Positions 49,158-57,792 of a stretch of 64,000 bases of DNA are shown piece by piece; within the stretch, counting starts at the first letter, position 1; each line of letters starts with the position of its first letter. Below the pieces are notes generated by a model that was not told the DNA's origin, searched no databases, and saw only the letters and a list, made by a program, of their open reading frames with translations. The DNA lies in assembly GCA_033850885.1 (NCBI GenBank), contig JAWWPG010000020.1, forward strand, positions 115,578 to 179,577, in the 5' to 3' direction. Source of the stretch: JAWWPG01 sp033850885 (GTDB lineage Bacteria > Actinomycetota > Actinomycetes > Propionibacteriales > Nocardioidaceae). The position numbers and the translations under genes were made by a program.

Positions 49158-49981
49158 TCCCGCACCCGCCAGCCCTCGCCTCGCGCGTGATCTCGCAGCT
49201 TCCGGTCCGGATTGATCGCGCAGGGGTCCCCGACCAGCGAAAGCATGGGGAGGTCGTTCGCCGAGTCCGAGTAGGCCGAGCACCTGGCCAGGTCGAGACC
49301 CTCGCGGGCGGCTATCGCCTTGACCGCCTCAGCCTTGGCGGTGCCGTGCAGCATCTCGCCGACGAGACGGCCGGTGTACACCCCGTTGACGTGCTCGGCG
49401 ACGGTGCCGAGGGCGCCGGTGAGCCCGAGCCGGTTCGCGATGATGGTGGCGATCTCGACCGGTGCGGCGGTGACCAGCCAGACCCGCTGGCCGTGGTCGA
49501 GGTGGAGCTGGGCCAGGGCGCGTGTTCCCGGCCAGATCCTCGATGCCATCACCTCGTCGAAGATCTCCTCACCGAGCGACTCGAGCTCCTCGACGCTGTG
49601 CCCGGCGATGAAGGAGAGCGCGGACTCGCGGGCCTTCGACAGCGCGTCGAGGTTCTCGACGCCCACCAGGCGGAAGTACGTCTGCCCCCACGCAGCCCTG
49701 ACGAGGTCACGGGTCGTGAAGAACCGCCGGCGGTACAGGCCCCGCATCAGGTAGAAGATCGACGCCCCCTGCATGACCGTGTTGTCGACATCGAAGAAGG
49801 CCGCGGCGGTCGGGTCGGAGGGCGTGACCAGAGCGTCCTCGGCCGCACCGACAGAGGCTGCGGCCTCGCCTGCCAGCACCGACCGCGAGCGAAGGTTCGC
49901 CGGTCTCTCGGCGCGGCGACGCTCCGCTCGTGCTCGTCCGCGCGGAGGGCCCGGCAACGAGGGCGGCGGTGCTGGAGACAT
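49046..49981 (-). CDS. HAD-IB family phosphatase (SerB1-like)
   Basis: A 311-residue HAD hydrolase of the subfamily IB (CicA/SerB1-like). Nucleophile motif FFDVDNTVMQG (first Asp is the nucleophile), motif II LVTAAPVEI, and motif III/IV YSDSANDLPML. A disordered N-terminal ~55 residues and a C-terminal Ala-rich hydrophobic segment (ASLVGAAGAGAATGAVAAALAL) suggest membrane tethering. Matches mycobacterial Rv0505c. Substrate uncertain; phosphoserine or a phospholipid headgroup are options. Start backed by a -10 box. Confidence 0.88.
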   Translation of the reverse strand: MSPAPPPSLPGPPRGRARAERRRAERPANLRSRSVLAGEAAASVGAAEDALVTPSDPTAAAFFDVDNTVMQGASIFYLMRGLYRRRFFTTRDLVRAAWGQTYFRLVGVENLDALSKARESALSFIAGHSVEELESLGEEIFDEVMASRIWPGTRALAQLHLDHGQRVWLVTAAPVEIATIIANRLGLTGALGTVAEHVNGVYTGRLVGEMLHGTAKAEAVKAIAAREGLDLARCSAYSDSANDLPMLSLVGDPCAINPDRKLRDHARGEGWRVRDYRTGRKAARASLVGAAGAGAATGAVAAALALRRKIR

Positions 49982-49987
49982 CCGGCA

Positions 49988-49993
49988 AGCCTA
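49988..49993 (-). promoter_or_regulatory. leaderless -10 box for the HAD phosphatase
   Basis: Minus-strand TAGGCT, six bases, then ATG 49981. Confidence 0.5.
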
Positions 49994-50145
49994 GCCGGGC
50001 GGGTCGTGAGCAGGACTCGGCCAAACCGGGCCACGCCGTCTCGGCTGGGGCGTGTGCCACACTCGGCCGTGTGCACCCGCGGAGCGAACAGCGGAGCGAA
50101 GAGCGGAGCTCCGACGAGGCGCCGAACAACGCGCGCGGGTCGACG

Positions 50146-51711
50146 ATGAACGTAGCCGGACTGTTGCGGCGGCAGGCCGCCCGCCACCCGGAAAGGGTCG
50201 CACTGATCGACGGCGACGCCAGGCTCACCTGGAGCGACCTCGACCGCCGAGTAGAACGGGTTGCCCGAGGTCTCGCCGGGCTGGGCTTGGTGGCCGGCCA
50301 CCGAGTCGGCATCGCACTCGCGGACGGCGCCGAGTTCATCACCTGCTATCTCGCGACGCTTCGCGGGGGGCTGGTCGCCGTACCGGTCAACCCCACCTCA
50401 CGTCCCGGCGAGATAGGCCCCGTCCTTGCCGACTGCGGAGCCAGGGTCTGCTTTGCCGACCTTGGCTGCATCGATGCGCTGCGGCTTGCCGTATCGGCCT
50501 CCGACGATGTGGCGCCAGGCGGAGACGTCGGTTACACCTCACCCTGGCCTCCCCTCGTCGTCGTCGTGGGGTCGGCTCCGCGGCCGGGGGAGATCGGGTA
50601 CGCCGACCTACCGCCCGACGAGACGCCGGTGGTGGCTCCGCTCGACCCCGAGCTGCTGGCCGCGCTGGTCTACACCTCGGGCACCAGTGGCACCCCACGG
50701 GCCGCGATGCTCAGCCACCGGGCACTGCTCGCGAACATCCAGCAGAGCTCCGGCACCGACCCGCCGCCCGTCCGGGAGAGCGACATCGTGCTGGGCGTGC
50801 TGCCGATGTGCCACGCCTACGCTCTCAACGCCGTACTCGGGCAGGTGCTGCTCACCGGTGCGACGCTGGTCCTCGGGACCAGGCTCACCGCCGATGCCAT
50901 GCTCGAGCTGATCCGGCGCGAGCGGGTCAGCTGTGTCCCGGTCGCGCCGGCTGTCATCGCGGCGTGGCTCGAACGCCCAGACGCGCCGGAGCTGCTGGCT
51001 TCGGTGGGGCTGTTGCTCAGCGCGGCCGCCCCGCTGGCCGAGGAGACGGTCAGGGCGTTCGAGGCGCGCACCGGGGTCACGGTCGAGCAGGGGTACGGCC
51101 TCACGGAGGCCGGGCCTGCCGTCACCTCGACGATCGGCACGCCGACCCACAAGCCGGGCAGCGTCGGACGTGCGCTGCCGGGCGTCGCGCTCCGCGTGGT
51201 CGACGAGGCCGGCGCGGACGTCCAGGGCGACGACGCCGGTGAGATCTTGGTGCGCGGCTGCAACCTGTTCAGCGGTTACTGGCCGGATGGTGAGGAGTCC
51301 CCCGGCGACGGGGCCTGGCTGCACACGGGCGACATCGGGTTCCTCGACGCTGACGACGACCTCTTCATCGTCGACCGGGTCAAGGAGCTCGTCATCGTCT
51401 CCGGGTTCAACGTGTACCCGTCAGAGATCGAGGACGTCATCGCGGAGGTCGCGGGGGTGCGGGAGTGCGCGGTGATCGGGGTTCCGCACGAGGCCACCGG
51501 TGAGGCCGTTGTCGCATATGTCGTCGCACTGCCGGAAGCGGTCGCCGGCCTCGAGACAGCCGTCGCCGCCCACTGCGCCGACCGGTTGGCCAGGTTCAAG
51601 CTGCCCTGGCGGATCGAGGTCGTCGAGAGGCTTCCGCACGCTGCCAACGGCAAGGTCGCCAAGGGCAGGCTCCGGCTGGCCGGCGCCCGTCGCGAGCCGG
51701 ACCCGTCGTGA
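50146..51711 (+). CDS. AMP-forming acyl-CoA synthetase
   Basis: Activates a carboxylic acid with ATP and CoA. 521 residues of the ANL superfamily. P-loop-like motif YTSGTSGTPRAAMLSH, the core motif QGYGLTEAGP, WLHTGDIGFLDADDD, and the C-terminal catalytic Lys in PHAANGKVAKGRL. The linker VKELVIVSGFNVYPSEIED is typical of medium/long-chain enzymes. ATG 50146 keeps the conserved start; an in-frame GTG at 50071, seven bases after CACACT, would add 25 residues and is a possible leaderless start. Overlaps the glutaredoxin-like gene by 4 bases. Confidence 0.9.
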   Translation: MNVAGLLRRQAARHPERVALIDGDARLTWSDLDRRVERVARGLAGLGLVAGHRVGIALADGAEFITCYLATLRGGLVAVPVNPTSRPGEIGPVLADCGARVCFADLGCIDALRLAVSASDDVAPGGDVGYTSPWPPLVVVVGSAPRPGEIGYADLPPDETPVVAPLDPELLAALVYTSGTSGTPRAAMLSHRALLANIQQSSGTDPPPVRESDIVLGVLPMCHAYALNAVLGQVLLTGATLVLGTRLTADAMLELIRRERVSCVPVAPAVIAAWLERPDAPELLASVGLLLSAAAPLAEETVRAFEARTGVTVEQGYGLTEAGPAVTSTIGTPTHKPGSVGRALPGVALRVVDEAGADVQGDDAGEILVRGCNLFSGYWPDGEESPGDGAWLHTGDIGFLDADDDLFIVDRVKELVIVSGFNVYPSEIEDVIAEVAGVRECAVIGVPHEATGEAVVAYVVALPEAVAGLETAVAAHCADRLARFKLPWRIEVVERLPHAANGKVAKGRLRLAGARREPDPS

Positions 51712-51941
51712 AGCGGGTCCGGCTGCTCTCGAAACCCGGCTGCCATCTCTGTGCGGAAGCGCGGGTCGTCATCGAGTCGGTGTGCTCCGACCTGGGGGAG
51801 TCGTTCGAGGAGGTCGACATCACCAGCGACCCGGATCTGCTGGCCACGTACGGCGACCAGATCCCCGTCACGTTCGTCGACGGCACCCAGCACGACTTCT
51901 GGCGAGTCGACCCCGAACGTCTGCGCGCCGCGCTCTCCTGA
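51708..51941 (+). CDS. glutaredoxin-like protein
   Basis: A 77-residue thioredoxin-fold protein of the glutaredoxin/DUF836 type. Redox motif CHLC near residue 12, cis-Pro in QIPVTFVDG. Same position as mycobacterial Rv0508, before the hem genes. ATG overlaps the stop of the acyl-CoA synthetase. Natural partner unknown. Confidence 0.85.
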   Translation: MKRVRLLSKPGCHLCAEARVVIESVCSDLGESFEEVDITSDPDLLATYGDQIPVTFVDGTQHDFWRVDPERLRAALS

Positions 51942-51946
51942 CGATT

Positions 51947-51964
51947 TTGTTCTCCTGTTCACAA
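51947..51964. promoter_or_regulatory. Rex operator (ROP-like)
   Basis: TTGTTCTCCTGTTCACAA matches the Rex consensus TTGTGAA-N4-TTCACAA at 11 of 14 fixed positions, with a perfect right half. It overlaps the predicted -35 box of rex, as expected for auto-repression relieved by NADH. Confidence 0.7.
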
Positions 51965-51975
51965 GCTCCTAGAGT
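51947..51975 (+). promoter_or_regulatory. promoter of rex-hem operon
   Basis: TTGTTC (51947-51952), 17-base spacer, TAGAGT (51970-51975). Predicted leader of about 62 bases before GTG 52044. Confidence 0.6.
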
Positions 51976-52043
51976 GGGTCCTTGCACCGGTCAGCTGAGA
52001 CCGCAAGGCTGCAGCACCCCTAGTCCGGTGTGCCAGGAGCATC

Positions 52044-52778
52044 GTGACGTCCGCAAGCAGCCGTACCGGTGGCCGGGTCGGCAACGACCGTGCCGACCGG
52101 AGCATCCCTGAGGCAACCGTTGCCAGGCTTCCGGTGTACCTGCGGGCGCTCACCGCGCTTGCCGAGCGGGACGTGGCGACCGTCAGCAGCGAGCACCTGG
52201 CCAGCGCCGCCGGGGTCAACTCCGCCAAGCTCCGCAAGGATCTCTCCTACCTGGGCACGTACGGCACCCGCGGCGTGGGTTACGACGTCAACTACCTCCG
52301 CTACCAGATCGCCCGGCAGATCGGCCTCACCCAGGACTGGTCCGTGGTGATCGTCGGCATCGGGAACCTCGGGCACGCGCTTGCCAACTACTCCGGGTTC
52401 GGCACCCGGGGCTTCCAGGTCGCGGGGCTCGTGGACAGCGACCCGAGCCGGGTGGGCGAGAAGGTCGGTGACCTCGAGATCTCGCCCATCGACGAACTCG
52501 AGGACATCATCCACGAGCATCACGTGACCATCGGGGTCATCGCCACTCCCGAGGCAAACGCCCAGGACGTGTGCGACAAGCTCGTCGCAGCGGGCGTGCG
52601 CAGCATCTTGAACTTCGCCCCGACCGTGCTGTCCGTGCCGGACCAGGTCGACGTACGCAAGGTCGACCTGTCGATCGAGCTGCAGATCCTCGCCTACCAC
52701 GAGCAGCGCAAGGCCAACACGATGCTCGCCGACAGCGAGATGCCGGCCGCGTTCGAGCTCAAGGCGGGTGCGCTGTGA
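52044..52778 (+). CDS. rex: redox-sensing repressor Rex
   Basis: Represses respiratory and heme genes and is released from DNA by NADH. 244 residues: N-terminal winged helix (IPEATVARLPVYLRALTAL, SSEHLASAAGVNSAKLRKDL), then SYLGTYGTRGVGYDV, and a Rossmann domain VVIVGIGNLGHALANY. The domain-swap helix lies at the C-terminus (LQILAYHEQRKA). GTG 52044 gives the usual length. It overlaps hemA by 4 bases, the rex-hemACD layout first described in Streptomyces. Confidence 0.96.
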   Translation: MTSASSRTGGRVGNDRADRSIPEATVARLPVYLRALTALAERDVATVSSEHLASAAGVNSAKLRKDLSYLGTYGTRGVGYDVNYLRYQIARQIGLTQDWSVVIVGIGNLGHALANYSGFGTRGFQVAGLVDSDPSRVGEKVGDLEISPIDELEDIIHEHHVTIGVIATPEANAQDVCDKLVAAGVRSILNFAPTVLSVPDQVDVRKVDLSIELQILAYHEQRKANTMLADSEMPAAFELKAGAL

Positions 52779-54079
52779 GCATCCTCGTCGTGGGCGCCTC
52801 GCACCGCAGCGCGCCCGTGGAGCTGCTCGAGCGGGTGGCGCTGGACAGCGGCCAGGCGAGCAAGCTGCGGGCCGCAGCGCTCGACACCGCTCATGTCTCC
52901 GAGGTGGTCGTGCTGGCGACGTGCAACCGGGTCGAGATCTACGCGAAGGTCGACCGCTTCCACGGCAGCGTGGAGGACCTGACGGCCCTGCTGGTGGAGC
53001 GCGCCGGGCTGGCTGACCCGGCGGAGATCGTCGCGTCGCTGTACGTCCACTACGACGCCGGTGCCGTCGCGCACCTCTTCTCGGTTGCGGCGGGCCTCGA
53101 GTCGATGGTCGTCGGGGAGGGTCAGATCCTCGGCCAGGTGCGGGATGCCCTGCGTCTCGCGCAGGACGAGGCGACCGTCGGTGTCGGGCTGAACGCGCTG
53201 TTCCAGCACGCGCTGCGGGTGGGCAAGCGGGCGCACCGAGAGACCGGCATCGACGCCGCGGGCAGGTCCCTGGTGTCGGTGGCCCTCGAGGAGGCGGCAG
53301 CCGTCATCGGCGACCTCGGTGCGGCCCGCGTCTGCGTCGTCGGCGCAGGCTCGGTGGCGTCCCTCGCGGCAGGCTCGGTACGGCGGGCCGGCGTCGCGGA
53401 CATCGCGGTCCTCTCCCGCACCGTCGACAACGCCAGCCGAGTCGCCGCGAACGTCAAGGGCCGAGCAGGCGGCCTGGGCGAGCTCGCGGCCGAGCTCGCC
53501 GGCGCCGACCTGGTCATCTCCTGCACGGGCGCGACCGGGGTGGTGATCGACGCCGAGACGGTCGCCGCCGCCATGCTGCTGCGCACGACACGGACCCCCT
53601 TGGTCGTCGTCGACATCGCGCTTCCGCATGACGTCGACCTCGGCGCGGCGGGCGTACCCGGTGTCACGCTCATCGGGCTCGCGGAGATCGCCGCCTCGCT
53701 GTCCCACGGACCTGTCGCGGAGGAGGTCGCAGCCGTCGAGCGCATCGTCGCCGAGGAAGTGGTGGCGTTCGCCTCGGCGCGCGACCAGGACCGGGTCGCA
53801 CCGACCGTGGTGGCCTTGCGTGCCATGGCGACCGGAGTCATCTCCTCCGAGCTCGAGCGGCTCTGGGGCCGGCTGCCGGAGCTCACCGAGCGCCAGCGCG
53901 AGGAGATCACCCAGACCCTGCACCGCGAGGCGGACAAGCTCCTGCACGAGCCGACCGTCCGGGTCAAGCGGTTCGCCGGTCGAGTGCCTGAGTCGTCGTA
54001 CGCGGCTGCACTCGCGGAGCTGTTCGCGCTCGACCCGGCCGCTGTCGATGCCGTGACCGGAAAGCAGGAGGACGCATGA
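52775..54079 (+). CDS. hemA: glutamyl-tRNA reductase
   Basis: First committed step of C5-pathway tetrapyrrole synthesis: reduces Glu-tRNA to glutamate-1-semialdehyde. 434 residues. Nucleophilic Cys in VLATCNRVEIY, VGEGQILGQVRDA, NADPH-binding CVVGAGSVASLAA, and a C-terminal dimerisation helix. GTG 52775 overlaps the rex stop. Confidence 0.96.
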   Translation: MSILVVGASHRSAPVELLERVALDSGQASKLRAAALDTAHVSEVVVLATCNRVEIYAKVDRFHGSVEDLTALLVERAGLADPAEIVASLYVHYDAGAVAHLFSVAAGLESMVVGEGQILGQVRDALRLAQDEATVGVGLNALFQHALRVGKRAHRETGIDAAGRSLVSVALEEAAAVIGDLGAARVCVVGAGSVASLAAGSVRRAGVADIAVLSRTVDNASRVAANVKGRAGGLGELAAELAGADLVISCTGATGVVIDAETVAAAMLLRTTRTPLVVVDIALPHDVDLGAAGVPGVTLIGLAEIAASLSHGPVAEEVAAVERIVAEEVVAFASARDQDRVAPTVVALRAMATGVISSELERLWGRLPELTERQREEITQTLHREADKLLHEPTVRVKRFAGRVPESSYAAALAELFALDPAAVDAVTGKQEDA

Positions 54080-55005
54080 CGACGCTTCGCCTCGGCACCC
54101 GGGGCAGCCGCCTCGCTCTCGCGCAGGCCGGCCAGGTCGCGGCAGGCCTCGAGAGCGGGCTGGGCGTGACCGTCGAGCTGGTCCCGGTCACCACCGCCGG
54201 TGATCACAGCGGTTCCGCGCTCACCGAGATCGGCGGGCAGGGGGTGTTTGTCGGCGCGGTCCGACAGGCCCTCGCGGACGGTGAGGTGGACGTCGCCGTC
54301 CATTCGCTCAAGGATCTTCCGACGACAGACGACCCACGTGTGCGGGTGGCCGCCGTACCGGCTCGTGAGGATCCGCGGGACGCGCTCGTGGCGCGGTCGG
54401 GACTGACCCTCGGCGAGCTGCCCCCCGGCGCCAAGGTCGGTACCGGCTCACCGAGGAGGGCCGCGCAGCTGCACGCCCTCGGACTCGGACTCGAGGTGGT
54501 CGCGATCCGGGGCAACGTCGACACCCGCATCCGCATGGTGGCCGACGGGGGAGTCGACGCCGTCGTGCTGGCCCGGGCCGGCCTGGTGAGGCTTGGCAGA
54601 CAGGACGAGATCACGGAGATCCTCGACCCGCTCCAGATGCTGCCCGCACCCGGCCAGGGGGCGCTCGCCGTCGAGGTGTCGACGACGGCAGAGCAGCTTG
54701 GCAGCGACATCGCTGGCGCGCTCGACGACGACGACACCCGCTGCGCGGTGACCGCCGAACGGGCCCTGTTGAACGAGCTCGAGGCAGGCTGCACGGCCCC
54801 GGTCGGCGCGCTTGCTGACGTTGCCGCCGGCGACGAGGGTCCCGAGCTGTGGCTGCGGGCGGTGGTGTCCGCCTTCGACGGCAGCGCGTTCGTCCGGCTG
54901 TCCGCCGCGGGTCCGCCGGCCGCCGCCGACGGACTCGGCCGCCGGCTGGCCCGTGACATGCTCGCGGACGGTGCCGCCGACCTGGTCCGGGAGGCGGTCG
55001 GGTGA
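54076..55005 (+). CDS. hemC: porphobilinogen deaminase
   Basis: Assembles four porphobilinogens into hydroxymethylbilane. 309 residues. Cofactor-attachment Cys in ELEAGCTAPVGA; active-site segments LGTRGSRLALAQ, VHSLKDLPTT and GTGSPRRAAQL are intact. ATG 54076 overlaps the hemA stop, and its stop overlaps the next start (GTGA). Confidence 0.97.
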   Translation: MTTLRLGTRGSRLALAQAGQVAAGLESGLGVTVELVPVTTAGDHSGSALTEIGGQGVFVGAVRQALADGEVDVAVHSLKDLPTTDDPRVRVAAVPAREDPRDALVARSGLTLGELPPGAKVGTGSPRRAAQLHALGLGLEVVAIRGNVDTRIRMVADGGVDAVVLARAGLVRLGRQDEITEILDPLQMLPAPGQGALAVEVSTTAEQLGSDIAGALDDDDTRCAVTAERALLNELEAGCTAPVGALADVAAGDEGPELWLRAVVSAFDGSAFVRLSAAGPPAAADGLGRRLARDMLADGAADLVREAVG

Positions 55006-56801
55006 GCCCAGAGAGGAAGGCCTCGAGCCGATCAAGCCCAGACCCCGCAAGCCCGAAGAACTCCACGACTGGACCCTCTAGTAGCAAGACGGTGAATCAC
55101 ACGATGGCCAAGACCACAGCCACCAGGGCAGCTGCCCGCTCGACACCCCCACGCGCGCCAGGAGCCCGCTCGGTCGCAGCATCCGCCGACCAGACAGTGG
55201 CGGCGCCGCGCCCGCTCGGCTCGGTCGCGTTCGTCGGCACCGGACCGGGTGACCCGGGACTCCTGACGTTGCGCGCCCTCGAGCTGATCCGGGCCGCCGA
55301 CGTCGTGATCACGGAGACGCCGGACCATGTGGAGCTGCTGTCGGGCCTGCTCGGCGACCGGCTCGACAAGGTCACGGTCGTTGACGGCGGGTACGGCGAG
55401 GACGGCCAGCCGCTGACTCACGCCTCGCGGGCCAAGCTCGTCGTACGGCACGCCAGGGGCCAGCAGAACGTCGTACGTCTGATCTCCGGCGACCCGTGGA
55501 TGTATGCCACCGGTGCCGAAGAGGCGGCGGCGTGTGCCAAGGCCCTGGTCTCCTTCGAGGTCGTCCCTGGCGTCAGCTCGGTGACGGCGGTGCCCGCCTA
55601 CGCCGGGGTGCCGCTGACGACTCGCACCGCACGCGAGGTCACGCTCCTCAACGCCGCGGAGAGCAAGATCGACTGGTCCCGCCACGCGGACAGCCAGACG
55701 ATCGTGCTGCTCTCCCCGGTCAAGGGGGTCGCCGCCGCAGCCGAGGCGCTGCAGGAGGCCGGCCGCGACAGCGACACCCCGGTCTCCATCACGTCGGTCG
55801 GCACGACGACCGAGCAGCGCACGGTCGTGTCGACGCTGGCGAACGTGGCCATCGACGCACGAGCGGCCCACATCGAGGCGCCCGCCGTGACCGTGATCGG
55901 AGAGGTCGTGTCGATGCGCGACGCCTTGTCGTGGTTCGAGACGAAGCCGCTGTTCGGGTGGCGGATCCTGGTGCCGAGGACTCGTGAACAGGCTGCCTCC
56001 TTGTCGACCAAGCTGCGTTCCTTTGGTGGGGTTCCGGAAGAGGTGCCGACGATCTCCGTCGAGCCGCCGCGCAACCCGCTCCAGATGGACAAGGCGATCC
56101 GCGGACTCGTCGAGGGCCGCTATGAGTGGATCGTTTTCACGTCGGTCAATGCCCTCAAGGCCGTCCGTGAGAAGTTCGACGAGTACGGGCTCGACGCCCG
56201 CGCCTTCTCCGGGCTGAAGGTCGCTGCGGTCGGCGACAAGACCGCGGAGGCGATCGCCACCTGGGGGATCAAGGCCGACCTGGTCCCGTCCGGGGAACAG
56301 TCCGCCCGCGGGCTGGTCGAGGACTGGCCGCCGTACGACGAGCTCCTCGACCCGATCAACCGGGTCTTCCTGCCCCGCGCAGACATCGCGACCGAGCACC
56401 TGGTCGCCGGCCTGCACGAGCTCGGGTGGGAGGTGGACGACGTCACCGCCTACCGCACGGTGCGGGCGGCCCCGCCGCCGGCGCCGACCCGCGACGCGAT
56501 CAAGAGCGGGAAGTTCGACGCGGTGGTGTTCACGTCGTCGTCGACGGTCCGCAACCTGGTCGGGATCGCCGGCAAGCCGCACGCCTCGACGGTCATCGCC
56601 GCCATCGGGCCGGCCACCGCGAAGACGTGCGAGGAGCACGGCCTGCGGGTCGACGTCCTCGCCCCGAAGCCGTCTGTCGAGATGCTGGCCGATGCGCTGG
56701 CCGACTTCGGCGCGAGCCGGCGGCTGGCGCTGATTGAGGCCGGCCTGCCGGTCACGAAGCCGTCCGAGCGTCGCCCCAGCAGTCGGCGTCGCCCCTCCTG
56801 A
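55002..56801 (+). CDS. hemD: uroporphyrinogen-III C-methyltransferase/synthase fusion
   Basis: Two enzymes in one chain of 599 residues. The first (about 70-310) is a SAM-dependent uroporphyrinogen-III methyltransferase: VAFVGTGPGDPGLLTLRAL, then VRLISGDPWMYATGAEE. The second (about 320-585) is uroporphyrinogen-III synthase: GWRILVPRTREQAASLS, IVFTSVNALKAV, AVGDKTAEA. The product feeds heme and, by methylation, siroheme or cobalamin. GTG 55002 overlaps hemC and has GGGAGG seven bases upstream, giving a Ser/Thr/Pro-rich N-terminus of ~70 residues; ATG 55104 is the alternative. Confidence 0.95.
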   Translation: MSPERKASSRSSPDPASPKNSTTGPSSSKTVNHTMAKTTATRAAARSTPPRAPGARSVAASADQTVAAPRPLGSVAFVGTGPGDPGLLTLRALELIRAADVVITETPDHVELLSGLLGDRLDKVTVVDGGYGEDGQPLTHASRAKLVVRHARGQQNVVRLISGDPWMYATGAEEAAACAKALVSFEVVPGVSSVTAVPAYAGVPLTTRTAREVTLLNAAESKIDWSRHADSQTIVLLSPVKGVAAAAEALQEAGRDSDTPVSITSVGTTTEQRTVVSTLANVAIDARAAHIEAPAVTVIGEVVSMRDALSWFETKPLFGWRILVPRTREQAASLSTKLRSFGGVPEEVPTISVEPPRNPLQMDKAIRGLVEGRYEWIVFTSVNALKAVREKFDEYGLDARAFSGLKVAAVGDKTAEAIATWGIKADLVPSGEQSARGLVEDWPPYDELLDPINRVFLPRADIATEHLVAGLHELGWEVDDVTAYRTVRAAPPPAPTRDAIKSGKFDAVVFTSSSTVRNLVGIAGKPHASTVIAAIGPATAKTCEEHGLRVDVLAPKPSVEMLADALADFGASRRLALIEAGLPVTKPSERRPSSRRRPS

Positions 56802-56802
56802 C

Positions 56803-57792
56803 ATGACCGGACCTATCGTGCGACCGCGACGGCTGCGGACGAGTCCGGCGATGCGCCGCCTGGTGGCGCAGACGCCGGTGCTGCCGCGCCAGCTCGTGCT
56901 GCCGCTCTTCGTCGCCGAGGGCACCGCCGACCCGCGGCCGATCTCGAGCATGCCGGGGGTCGTCCAGCACACCCGGGACTCTCTGCGCAAGGCGGCCATG
57001 GAGGCGGTCGAAGCGGGAGTGGGCGGCCTGATGCTCTTCGGGGTGCCGTCCGACGAGAAGAAGGATCCGGTGGGGACGGCCGGCACGGACCCGGAGGGGG
57101 TGCTCAACGTGGCGGTCCGCGACCTGGCGGCCGAGCTGGGCGACGCCACGGTGCTGATGGCGGACCTGTGCCTGGACGAGTTCACCGACCACGGTCATTG
57201 CGGTGTGCTGGCGTCCGACGGGACGGTCGACAACGACGCCACCCTGCTGCGGTACGCCGAGATGGCGGTCGCGCAGGCGCAGGCCGGCGTCCAGGTGGTC
57301 GGGCCGAGCGGGATGATGGACGGCCAGGTCGCGGCGATCCGGGCCGCACTCGACGCAGCCGGCCATCCCGACGTGGCGATCCTCGCCTACTCCGCGAAGT
57401 ACGCCTCGTCCTTCTACGGACCTTTCCGCGAGGCCGTCGGATCGACCCTGCAAGGGGACCGCCGGACCTACCAGCAGGATCCCGCCAACCGGCGCGAGGC
57501 GCTTCGCGAGGTGGCGCTCGACCTCGCCGAGGGGGCCGACATCGTGCTGGTCAAGCCGGCCCTCGGCTATCTCGACGTGCTGGCGGACGTGGCCGCCACC
57601 TCCGACGTCCCGGTGGCCGCCTACAACGTGTCCGGGGAGTACTCCATGGTCGAGGCGGCTGCCGCCGCCGGGTACCTCGACCGGAAGCTGGCAGTTCTCG
57701 AAACCCTGACGTCCATCCGGCGAGCCGGCGCCGACATCGTACTCACCTACTGGGCCACCGAAGCGGCCCACTGGCTCCGGGAGATGCGATGA
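56803..57792 (+). CDS. hemB: delta-aminolevulinic acid dehydratase
   Basis: Condenses two 5-aminolevulinates to porphobilinogen. 329 residues. Schiff-base Lys residues are in AYSAKYASSFYGPFR and VLVKPALGYLD; NVSGEYSMV is conserved. The metal region reads DLCLDEFTDHGHCG: two of the three Zn-type Cys positions are Cys and the middle one is Asp, a hybrid between Zn and Mg forms. ATG 56803 is one base after the hemD stop. Confidence 0.96.
   Translation: MTGPIVRPRRLRTSPAMRRLVAQTPVLPRQLVLPLFVAEGTADPRPISSMPGVVQHTRDSLRKAAMEAVEAGVGGLMLFGVPSDEKKDPVGTAGTDPEGVLNVAVRDLAAELGDATVLMADLCLDEFTDHGHCGVLASDGTVDNDATLLRYAEMAVAQAQAGVQVVGPSGMMDGQVAAIRAALDAAGHPDVAILAYSAKYASSFYGPFREAVGSTLQGDRRTYQQDPANRREALREVALDLAEGADIVLVKPALGYLDVLADVAATSDVPVAAYNVSGEYSMVEAAAAAGYLDRKLAVLETLTSIRRAGADIVLTYWATEAAHWLREMR

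Noticed and set aside
55020..55081. Peptide-like frame ending PEELHDWTL between hemC and hemD
   Set aside because: It is in neither gene's frame, and hemC has a normal end; no sign of a frameshift.
55032..57185. 717-codon open frame on the minus strand opposite hemD/hemB
   Set aside because: Shadow of high-GC codon bias; composition is Arg/Asp/Val-rich with no domain, while the plus strand encodes clear enzymes.
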